From contig JABMML010000052.1 in NCBI GenBank assembly GCA_013205585.1, positions 1-5,137 of the forward strand: a stretch of DNA of 5,137 nucleotides, given 5' to 3'. Shown here in pieces: positions 1-5,137 of the stretch. The position numbers and the translations under genes were made by a program. The DNA comes from Chitinophagaceae bacterium. GTDB taxonomy: Bacteria > Bacteroidota > Bacteroidia > Chitinophagales > Chitinophagaceae. The notes under the pieces are model-generated. The model searched no databases and was not told the DNA's origin. It saw only the letters and a list, made by a program, of their open reading frames with translations. How positions within the stretch are numbered: position 1 is the first letter of the stretch; every line of letters begins with the position of its first letter.

Positions 1-305
1 ATCGTATAAGCGTAATTGCCATTCAATTTTACATCCACTTCATAATCGGAATAAGTAAATGATTTAAAATTTTTGAGCTCAGGAGCAAGATGGTGGTCTA
101 AATACCCTTTGATCCCACCTTCGTCCTTACCCCCTTCAAACACTCTTGCACCTGGTAAGAAAAGAGATGCAACTCCCGTGGTGTCAAGCTTTTCTATTTT
201 GCTTTTGTAAGTATTGAGAACCTTTACTACTGCTTCTCTGTCGTTTTGAGCTGAAGCGGTGAAGGCAATGAATAGTGCTGTAAAAATGAGTAGAACATGT
301 TTCAT
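1..305 (-). CDS. Secreted NTF2/SnoaL-like (DUF4440-type) protein, N-terminal part
   Basis: This partial gene reads leftward from ATG at 305-303 and stays open to the window edge (101 codons seen). I translated it by hand. The N-terminus is a signal peptide: MKHVLL start, hydrophobic core to about residue 16, then A17-S18-A19|Q20, a typical Bacteroidota signal peptidase I site, so the product is probably periplasmic. The mature part begins NDREAVVKVLNTYKSKIEKL, the first helix of an NTF2/SnoaL-like alpha+beta barrel. It continues with D41-TTGVASLF, a VFEGGKDEGG turn, a HHLAPEL segment and FKSFTYSDYEVDV. That pattern resembles small YybH/DUF4440-like proteins, which usually run to about 150-170 residues, so perhaps a third is missing. 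No enzymatic activity can be assigned; the fold binds small molecules or acts as an accessory domain. It lies in the same direction as the carboxylase gene but 183 bp away, and I see no functional link to leucine breakdown. The family call is moderately firm, the function unknown. Confidence 0.8.
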   Translation of the reverse strand, partial: MKHVLLIFTALFIAFTASAQNDREAVVKVLNTYKSKIEKLDTTGVASLFLPGARVFEGGKDEGGIKGYLDHHLAPELKNFKSFTYSDYEVDVKLNGNYAYT

Positions 306-488
306 ACTTTGTAGTTTAGATTTAGAATATAATTTCATTCGGTGTTTTGCAAATAATGATTCAATCAGGCTATCGATAATTGTTTGTCGTCAAAGTAATG
401 CAGACTTTTGTTTTAGGCGTTTCGTTGTTTAAAAATAGTTTTTTTCTTTTAAAAATAATTGTCTTGTTATTTTGAGTTTTAAGTTTTC
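306..488. other. AT-rich intergenic region, no gene seen
   Basis: This stretch lies between the end of the carboxyltransferase gene and the start of the NTF2-like gene, both on the minus strand. It holds the candidate promoter at 324-353. It also holds two exact copies of TTTAAAAATA at 428-437 and 448-457, with a run of T between them. I see no GC-rich hairpin followed by a T-run on the minus strand, so there is no recognisable intrinsic terminator for the carboxyltransferase gene. Confidence 0.5.
324..353 (-). promoter_or_regulatory. Candidate Bacteroidota-type promoter for the NTF2-like gene
   Basis: On the minus strand a TTTG element (353-350) is followed by 18 bases and then TATATTCT (331-324). 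The known Bacteroidota primary-sigma consensus is a TTTG-like -33 element, about 19-21 bases, and TAnnTTTG at -7. The -7 element matches TA and the following TT but not the final TG. Transcription would begin about a dozen bases before the ATG. In such AT-rich DNA a partial match is weak evidence. Confidence 0.25.
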
Positions 489-2096
489 TTAGGTCTGAAT
501 AACCCCTACATTGTAACGCTCCGTAATAGGAGCATGATTAGCAGCTTCTATTCCCATGCTCACTATTTTACGCGTTTCTGCAGGATCAATTACACCGTCC
601 ACCCAAAGCCTTGCTGCTGCATAATAAGGACTTAATTGTTCGTTGTATTGTTTCAATATTTTATCCAATAATTCCTTCTTTTCTTCTGCCCCAATTGCAA
701 AACCTTTTGATTTCAAAGCTGCTTCTTGTATTTGCAATAAAGTATTACCCGCTGCAGTACCACTCATAACAGCCATTTGAGCGGTTGGCCAAGCATAGAT
801 AAGGCGTGGGTCATACGCTTTTCCGCACATAGCATAATTACCTGCTCCATAGCTATTTCCAACAATAAAGGTAAACTTTGGTACCACTGAATTAGCCATC
901 GCATTGACCATTTTAGCCCCGTCTTTTATGATTCCTCCTTGTTCCGATCTGCTTCCCACCATAAAGCCCGTTACATCTTGAAAAAAAACCAAAGGGATTT
1001 TCTGTTGGTTACAATTCATTATAAATCGAGCAGCTTTATCGGCCGAGTCACTATAAATAACGCCTCCCATTTGTAGTTCTGTTTTGCCACCAGGTTTTTT
1101 TGCTTTAACAATTTCTCTTTGATTAGCAATTATTCCCACAGCCCAACCATCTATACGAGCCAGCCCACAGATAATACTTTTCCCATACTCTTTTTTATAT
1201 TCCTCTAGTGAACCTTCGTCAACGATAGTTTCCAATACTAAAAGCATATTGTATGGCTTAGTTCTATCTAAGGGCACAATTTTATATACTTCCTCAGGAT
1301 TAATTTTGGGAAGAACTGCTTCTTTTCTATCAAAGCCAGCCATTGTATTATGCCCAATTTTATCTATTACATTTTTTATTGCATCTAAACATGCGTTGTC
1401 GTTTGGATATTTATTATCTGTAACGCCTGATATTTCAGAATGGGTAGATGCTCCCCCTAAAGTTTCAGCATCCACATTTTCGCCAATGGATGATTTTACC
1501 AAATAGGAGCCTGCTAAATAAACTGAACCTGTACCTTCCACAATAAAGGCATAATCTGACATAATCGGCAAATAGGCGCCCCCAGCAACACAACTTCCCA
1601 TGATTGCTGCTAACTGGGGTATTCCCATGGAAGACATTCGTGCATTATTTCTGAATATGCGACCAAAATGCTCTTTATCTGGGAAAATTTCATCTTGCAT
1701 TGGCAAATAAACACCCGCTGAATCAACTAAATAAATAATAGGAAGCCTGTTTTCCATCGCAATTTCTTGTGCTCTTAAATTTTTCTTTCCTGAAATTGGG
1801 AACCATGCCCCGGCCTTTACGGTGGCATCATTTGAAACAATCACACATAGCCTGCTTTTAACATACCCTAATATACAAATTGCACCTCCATTAGGACAGC
1901 CACCTTCTGCTTCATAAAGGCCATCTCCAGCAAACTTCCCTATTTCAACATATTCTGTATTTGAATCCAATAGATAAAATATTCGTTCCCAAGCAGTTAG
2001 TTTTCCTTTTTCCTTGTGTTTTAATATTTTTTCAACACCTCCGCCCAGTTTCAGTGTTTCAGTTTTATTGTGTAAAAGTTCTAAAAGCTCAATCAT
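489..2096 (-). CDS. liuB: Acyl-CoA carboxylase carboxyltransferase (beta) subunit, probably methylcrotonyl-CoA carboxylase
   Basis: The 535-residue product is full length for this family. It is the subunit that moves the carboxyl group from carboxybiotin to an acyl-CoA. In leucine breakdown that acceptor is 3-methylcrotonyl-CoA, giving 3-methylglutaconyl-CoA in the cytoplasm. Two crotonase-like carboxyltransferase domains are visible, about residues 30-280 and 285-520. Each has its glycine-rich oxyanion segment: GSCVAGGAYLP (168-178) and GNSYGAGNYAMCG (413-425). LVDSAGVYLPMQDEIFPD (123-140) and GFMVGSRSEQGGI (377-389) are typical of the methylcrotonyl/geranyl-CoA group. Propionyl-CoA carboxylases have a GFLPG..QE segment there instead. 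The start is ATG at 2096-2094 (MIELLELL), behind an A-rich leader without Shine-Dalgarno; the stop is TAA at 491-489. The gene is divergent from the dehydrogenase-lyase-hydratase operon, which supports methylcrotonyl-CoA over geranyl-CoA as substrate. It needs a biotin carboxylase/biotin carrier partner not present here. The class is very firm; the exact substrate is inferred from context. Confidence 0.9.
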   Translation of the reverse strand: MIELLELLHNKTETLKLGGGVEKILKHKEKGKLTAWERIFYLLDSNTEYVEIGKFAGDGLYEAEGGCPNGGAICILGYVKSRLCVIVSNDATVKAGAWFPISGKKNLRAQEIAMENRLPIIYLVDSAGVYLPMQDEIFPDKEHFGRIFRNNARMSSMGIPQLAAIMGSCVAGGAYLPIMSDYAFIVEGTGSVYLAGSYLVKSSIGENVDAETLGGASTHSEISGVTDNKYPNDNACLDAIKNVIDKIGHNTMAGFDRKEAVLPKINPEEVYKIVPLDRTKPYNMLLVLETIVDEGSLEEYKKEYGKSIICGLARIDGWAVGIIANQREIVKAKKPGGKTELQMGGVIYSDSADKAARFIMNCNQQKIPLVFFQDVTGFMVGSRSEQGGIIKDGAKMVNAMANSVVPKFTFIVGNSYGAGNYAMCGKAYDPRLIYAWPTAQMAVMSGTAAGNTLLQIQEAALKSKGFAIGAEEKKELLDKILKQYNEQLSPYYAAARLWVDGVIDPAETRKIVSMGIEAANHAPITERYNVGVIQT

Positions 2097-2315
2097 TTTA
2101 TTTGTGTTTCAATTATGACTTAATTATTAAATTAGTACTCTTTTTAAAATTGCCAGCAATTGGATAAAATTATTCTTTATTATTAAATAAAAATTTATTA
2201 AATATAGTTGATTAAATCCTGTTATTCCTCAAATAGGAGTAAATTGTAAAAGTATAAAATAAATAGAGATTTTTATTTTAAATAAGAATCAATTCAACAA
2301 TTAATAATAGTAACA
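2097..2315. promoter_or_regulatory. Divergent promoter region between liuB and the liu operon
   Basis: This 219-bp AT-rich spacer must hold the start signals for both the leftward carboxyltransferase gene and the rightward operon. No strong full match to the Bacteroidota consensus (TTTG, then TAnnTTTG) is visible on either strand. Near matches exist, for example TATATTTA on the minus strand with a TTTG 23 bases upstream, but the spacing is wrong. The palindrome at 2148-2161 is the best candidate protein-binding site. The leaders before both ATGs are A-rich and lack Shine-Dalgarno sequences, as usual in this phylum. Confidence 0.6.
2148..2161. promoter_or_regulatory. Perfect 6+6 palindrome, candidate operator
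   Basis: AATTGC-CA-GCAATT is a perfect inverted repeat with a 2-base centre, and it is one of the few spots containing G and C in the spacer. It lies about 52 bases upstream of the carboxyltransferase ATG and about 154 bases upstream of the dehydrogenase ATG. A dimeric repressor such as a TetR- or MerR-type liu regulator could bind it. No regulator gene is in view, so that role is only a suggestion. Confidence 0.3.
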
Positions 2316-3452
2316 ATGGACCAGGATATGGACTTAATAAGGCAGAGTGCTAAAGATTTTGCAGAAACACATATAAGACCAATGGTGATGGTTTGGGACG
2401 AGGATCAAACCTTTCCATTAGATCTTTTTAAAAAACTAGGTACACAAGGCTTTATGGGCATCTTGGTGCCTGAGCAATACCAAGGATCTGGACTGGGCTA
2501 TCAAGAATATATAACCATCTTGGACGAAATATCTAAAGTTTGTGGTTCAATTGGTTTATCTGTAGCTGCTCATAACTCACTTTGTACCAATCATATTTTA
2601 AGTTTTGCAAACGAATCTCAAAAACAAAAATATCTTCCTAAATTGGCAACTGGTGAATGGATTGGTGCTTGGGGACTTACAGAAACGGCTTCGGGCTCTG
2701 ACGCAGGAGGCTTGGCAACTGTGGCTAAAAAAGAAGGCGATTATTATATTTTAAACGGGTCTAAAAATTTTATAACACATGCCATAAGTGCACAGGTGTC
2801 CGTTGTAATAGCAAGAACTGGAGAAAAAGGAGATAGTCATGGTATGACTACATTTATTATAGAAAAAGGAACCGCAGGCTTTTCTTCTGGAAAAAAAGAA
2901 AACAAATTAGGTATGAGAGCATCTGAAACTGCTTGTTTATTTTTTGATAATTGTAGAATACATAAAGACCAAGTAATTGGTGAAGAAGGGGATGGATTTA
3001 TTCAAGCTTTAAAATTGTTGGACGGGGGAAGGATTTCAATTGCCGCTTTATCATTGGGCATTGCAAAAGGAGCCTACGAATGTGCTTTAAAATATGCCAA
3101 CGAAAGAGAACAATTTAATCAAAAAATATTTGATTTTCAGTCAGTTGGTTTTAAACTTGCAGAAATGGCCACTGATATTGAAGCATCAGAGCTTTTAACT
3201 AGAAAAGCAGGAATGCTCAAAGACAATGGAGAAAAAGTGACAAAGCTGAGTGCTATGGCTAAACTTTTTGCATCTGAAACCGCAGTAGAAGTATCTAATG
3301 AAAGTGTTCAAATTTTTGGTGGTTATGGTTTTACAAAAGATTTTCCTGCCGAAAAATATTTTAGAGATGCTAAGTTGTGTACGATAGGGGAAGGGACATC
3401 AAGTATACAAAAGATGGTCATTTCTAGAGAAATTAAGAAAGATGTTAAATAG
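2316..3452 (+). CDS. Acyl-CoA dehydrogenase of the leucine/isovalerate operon
   Basis: This 378-residue FAD flavoenzyme oxidises the alpha-beta bond of a short or branched acyl-CoA and passes electrons to electron-transfer flavoprotein. By context the step is isovaleryl-CoA to 3-methylcrotonyl-CoA. Both family signatures are complete: GLTETASGSDAGG (120-132) and the Q332-to-D351 segment with GGYGF and KDFPAEK. The N-terminal helical domain, middle beta domain and C-terminal helical bundle follow in order without truncation. The catalytic base is E359 in IGEGTSSIQ, the SCAD/MCAD position. The isovaleryl-CoA dehydrogenase position (Glu in LDLER) is G238 here (LDGGR), so substrate identity is uncertain. 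N268 in REQFN replaces the usual Gly near the FAD contact. ATG at 2316 gives an N-terminus about four residues shorter than relatives. In-frame codons upstream to the stop at 2283 contain no ATG, GTG or TTG, so I keep it. The gene heads an operon and overlaps the lyase gene by 11 bp. Confidence 0.92.
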   Translation: MDQDMDLIRQSAKDFAETHIRPMVMVWDEDQTFPLDLFKKLGTQGFMGILVPEQYQGSGLGYQEYITILDEISKVCGSIGLSVAAHNSLCTNHILSFANESQKQKYLPKLATGEWIGAWGLTETASGSDAGGLATVAKKEGDYYILNGSKNFITHAISAQVSVVIARTGEKGDSHGMTTFIIEKGTAGFSSGKKENKLGMRASETACLFFDNCRIHKDQVIGEEGDGFIQALKLLDGGRISIAALSLGIAKGAYECALKYANEREQFNQKIFDFQSVGFKLAEMATDIEASELLTRKAGMLKDNGEKVTKLSAMAKLFASETAVEVSNESVQIFGGYGFTKDFPAEKYFRDAKLCTIGEGTSSIQKMVISREIKKDVK

Positions 3453-4284
3453 AAATGAAATAGTGATAGTGGATTGTCCAAGGGATGCAATTCAGGGCAT
3501 GAAAGAAATGATTTCTGCAGAAAAAAAAGCAAATCATATAAATAATCTTTTAAAAAGTAATCTTTTTGATTGCATAGATTTTGGAAGTTTTGTTTCCCCG
3601 CAAGCGATCCCCCAAATGGCTGACACAAAAGATGTTTTGGATAAATTAGTGCTAAATGAAACAAAGCTTTTAGCTATTGTAGTTAACGAAAGAGGGGTGT
3701 TAGAAGCTTGCAGTTTTGACAAAATTACGTATTTAGGCTATCCTTTTTCTATTTCAGAAGTATTTCAAAAGCGAAATACAAAATCCACTATGGAAGAGTC
3801 GTTTGAGAAACTGAAAAACATAGTTGAAATTTCAAAAAAGCATGCTAAAATTCCAGTGGTCTACATTTCGATGGCTTTCGGAAATCCGTATGGAGAAATT
3901 TGGAATATTGAATTGGTTTTTGAATGGATAAAAAAAATAGCTGACTTGGGTGTAGTTGAGTTTTCTTTGGCCGATACCACCGGCGAAGCCAATAATGTAC
4001 AAATTAAAGAATTGTTTGAGGCCTGCATACAAAAATTTCCAAATATTCAAATTGGCGCACATTTTCATTCCGAAAAAACGAGTAGTTTGGATAAAATAAA
4101 AACTGCTTTTGAAGCGGGTTGTAGAAAGTTTGATGGTGCTTTTTTGGGCTTTGGAGGTTGTCCTTTTGCAAACAATGAAATGGTAGGTAATATTCCAACG
4201 GAAGATTTATTACGTTATTTTAATAGAGGAAGTAATGAACAAATTTTAGAATTACAAACTAGTTTTAAAAATATGATAGCATGA
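3442..4284 (+). CDS. liuE: Hydroxymethylglutaryl-CoA lyase (divergent Bacteroidota type)
   Basis: The 280-residue product is a DRE-TIM metallolyase that splits HMG-CoA into acetyl-CoA and acetoacetate, the last step of leucine breakdown. The key residues fall at the expected spacing. R14-D15 in CPRDAIQG matches human R41-D42 (catalytic Arg and metal ligand). H207 and H209 in GAHFHS match the metal-binding H233 and H235. C240 in GFGGCPFA matches the catalytic C266. N250 in GNIPTED matches N275. DFGSFVSPQAIPQMAD (46-61) is the family's SFVSP segment, with D46 where human has E72. The HxHD motif of classical lyases is HFHS here, and GPRDGLQ is CPRDAIQ. I associate these changes with the Bacteroidota branch of the family. 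The ATG at 3442 lies inside the end of the dehydrogenase gene (11-bp overlap), suggesting translational coupling. The nearest later ATG at 3455 is in another frame. The stop TGA overlaps the next start as ATGA. Confidence 0.9.
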   Translation: MLNRNEIVIVDCPRDAIQGMKEMISAEKKANHINNLLKSNLFDCIDFGSFVSPQAIPQMADTKDVLDKLVLNETKLLAIVVNERGVLEACSFDKITYLGYPFSISEVFQKRNTKSTMEESFEKLKNIVEISKKHAKIPVVYISMAFGNPYGEIWNIELVFEWIKKIADLGVVEFSLADTTGEANNVQIKELFEACIQKFPNIQIGAHFHSEKTSSLDKIKTAFEAGCRKFDGAFLGFGGCPFANNEMVGNIPTEDLLRYFNRGSNEQILELQTSFKNMIA

Positions 4285-5048
4285 AATATAATTTTATCAA
4301 AACAAGTATAGAGCAACATATTTTTAAGTTGACTTTAGCAAGGCCTGAAAAAAGGAATGCCTTTACCCCAACAATGGTAAATGAAATAAGCCACGCTATT
4401 CTAGAAGCTAATAAAAACAAAACGGTACGTTTGGTTCTGATAAATGCGGAGGGGCCCGTCTTTTGTGCTGGGATGGATATGAAAACTTTTGAAAATCCTG
4501 AATTTGATATTTTAAATTCCGAAATACAGAATCAAAATATTTCTTTAGCAACAGCTATTGGTCAATTAAATAAACCCAGTATTGCAATTGTAGAGGGTGA
4601 TGTGATAGCTGGTGGGTTCTTAATAATTTTAGAGTGTACTTATATTTTAGCAAATAAAGAAGCCAAGTTTTCTTTACCAGAAGTAAAAAGAGGTATTTTC
4701 CCATTTCAGGTTTTAGCTTCTTTAATAAAATATATACCACAAAATAAGGCATTAGATTTATGTATAACTGCCAAGGAAATCACTGCCAGCGAAGCAAAGG
4801 AGCTAGGTATAGTGTATGATTTTTTAGAGGGAGATAAGACCAATGAATTAATGAAAGCTATCATTAGTAATGCCCCCAAAGCAATTTATTCAGGTTTTGA
4901 AGCGCTTAAAAAATTAGGGAACTTGGCAGAGAAAGATAAATTACCTTATTTACTTCAAGCTTTAGAAGACTTAAAAAAAACAAGGGATTCTAAAGAAGGA
5001 ATGGCAGCTTTTTTTGAAAAAAGAGTTGCAAATTGGTTGAATGAATAA
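4281..5048 (+). CDS. liuC: Enoyl-CoA hydratase/isomerase family protein, probable methylglutaconyl-CoA hydratase
   Basis: This 255-residue crotonase-fold protein is full length. By context it hydrates 3-methylglutaconyl-CoA to HMG-CoA, feeding the lyase encoded just upstream. The oxyanion-hole segments are visible: FCAGMDM (61-67) and VEGDVIAGGFLIILEC (104-119), with G111 at the usual peptide-NH position. SLPEVKRGIFPFQ (131-143) carries E134, which matches rat enoyl-CoA hydratase Glu164. The other hydratase glutamate, Glu144, falls at L114: the 20-residue spacing to E134 is kept, but the residue is Leu. E118 is nearby but out of register. The C-terminus has the usual EGMAAFFEKRVANW trimer-contact segment. 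Retaining only the second Glu is typical of delta3,delta2-enoyl-CoA isomerases, so isomerase or other chemistry is a real alternative. The start is fixed by the ATGA overlap with the lyase gene. It is the last gene of the operon in view. The fold assignment is firm; the reaction is inferred from neighbours. Confidence 0.85.
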   Translation: MKYNFIKTSIEQHIFKLTLARPEKRNAFTPTMVNEISHAILEANKNKTVRLVLINAEGPVFCAGMDMKTFENPEFDILNSEIQNQNISLATAIGQLNKPSIAIVEGDVIAGGFLIILECTYILANKEAKFSLPEVKRGIFPFQVLASLIKYIPQNKALDLCITAKEITASEAKELGIVYDFLEGDKTNELMKAIISNAPKAIYSGFEALKKLGNLAEKDKLPYLLQALEDLKKTRDSKEGMAAFFEKRVANWLNE

Positions 5049-5137
5049 TTAACAATAATAGTTAAAACCACTGCGTGAGGAAAACACCCCCTAAATTCGA
5101 CTGAATTCGGTTGATTTCGGTTTTGTGAAAACATAAC
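5049..5137. other. Downstream intergenic sequence, no gene seen
   Basis: These 89 bases follow the last operon gene to the window edge. Apart from the 10-bp tandem units, there is a short inverted repeat GTTTT-GTG-AAAAC at 5120-5132. Neither this nor the 5-bp repeat at 5094-5107 is a convincing terminator, since neither is GC-rich and no clean T-run follows. No start of a further gene is visible before the edge. Confidence 0.5.
5093..5122. repeat. Three imperfect 10-bp tandem units
   Basis: Downstream of the operon, three contiguous 10-base units read AAATTCGACT, GAATTCGGTT and GATTTCGGTT. All share the pattern rAwTTCGryT, and the second and third differ at one position only. The period is close to one DNA helical turn. 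A 5-bp inverted repeat (AATTC-GACT-GAATT, 5094-5107) spans the first two units. The role is unknown; binding-site iteration or chance are both possible. Confidence 0.45.

Noticed and set aside
1249..1506. 85-codon plus-strand open frame inside the carboxyltransferase gene
   Set aside because: Antisense to a conserved coding region, low-complexity composition and no family resemblance.
1961..2167. 68-codon plus-strand frame overlapping the carboxyltransferase start and the spacer
   Set aside because: Mostly antisense to the gene's first codons; the hydrophobic tail comes from AT-rich spacer DNA, with no sign of a real small membrane protein.
2226..2238. Inverted repeat TCCT-CAAAT-AGGA in the divergent spacer
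   Set aside because: Only 4-base arms, expected often by chance.
2240..2246. TAAATTG on the plus strand as a possible -7 promoter element
   Set aside because: One base short of TAnnTTTG, and the nearest upstream TTG is 29 bases away rather than about 19-21.
3323..3664. 113-codon minus-strand open frame across the dehydrogenase-lyase junction
   Set aside because: It lies antisense to two well-supported overlapping genes and its translation resembles no family; it is a shadow frame.
3534..4198. Three minus-strand frames (3534-3722, 3832-4068, 4004-4198)
   Set aside because: All lie within the HMG-CoA lyase coding region and give no recognisable protein.
4555..4752. 65-codon minus-strand frame rich in Leu and Lys
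   Set aside because: Antisense to the crotonase gene; its composition reflects AT-rich codons on the other strand.
5120..5132. GTTTT-GTG-AAAAC as a terminator for the operon
   Set aside because: The stem is only 5 bp and AT-rich, and no T-run follows.
1..5137. CRISPR array, tRNA/rRNA, insertion sequence or defence genes
   Set aside because: I saw no repeat-spacer pattern, RNA gene sequence, transposase motif or terminal inverted repeats; most of the window is accounted for by ordinary metabolic genes.

Overview
This AT-rich window reads as chromosomal DNA of a member of the Bacteroidota (Flavobacteriia/Cytophagia-like). The grounds are the protein sequences, which match the Bacteroidota versions of these families as I remember them, the A-rich leaders without Shine-Dalgarno sequences, and a signal peptide ending ASA|Q. 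No database search was possible, so the lineage is an inference.

Layout: positions 1-305 (minus) hold the 5' part of a secreted NTF2/SnoaL-like protein that runs off the left edge. After a 183-bp gap, 489-2096 (minus) encodes a carboxyltransferase (beta) subunit of the methylcrotonyl-CoA/geranyl-CoA carboxylase group. A 219-bp AT-rich divergent spacer (2097-2315) with a short perfect palindrome separates it from a tightly packed plus-strand operon. That operon encodes an acyl-CoA dehydrogenase (2316-3452), a hydroxymethylglutaryl-CoA lyase (3442-4284, 11-bp overlap) and an enoyl-CoA hydratase/isomerase family protein (4281-5048, ATGA overlap). The last 89 bases hold no gene and include three imperfect 10-bp tandem units.

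Together the four enzymes cover most of leucine/isovalerate breakdown (liu pathway): acyl-CoA dehydrogenation, carboxylation of 3-methylcrotonyl-CoA, hydration of 3-methylglutaconyl-CoA, and cleavage of HMG-CoA to acetyl-CoA and acetoacetate. The biotin carboxylase/biotin carrier (alpha) subunit and any liuR-type regulator are not in the window.

I see no wholly new system. The points worth a second look are enzymological. The dehydrogenase has its catalytic Glu where SCAD/MCAD-type enzymes have it, not where isovaleryl-CoA dehydrogenase has it. The crotonase-fold protein has Leu in place of one of the two hydratase glutamates. The HMG-CoA lyase belongs to a divergent branch with altered motifs.
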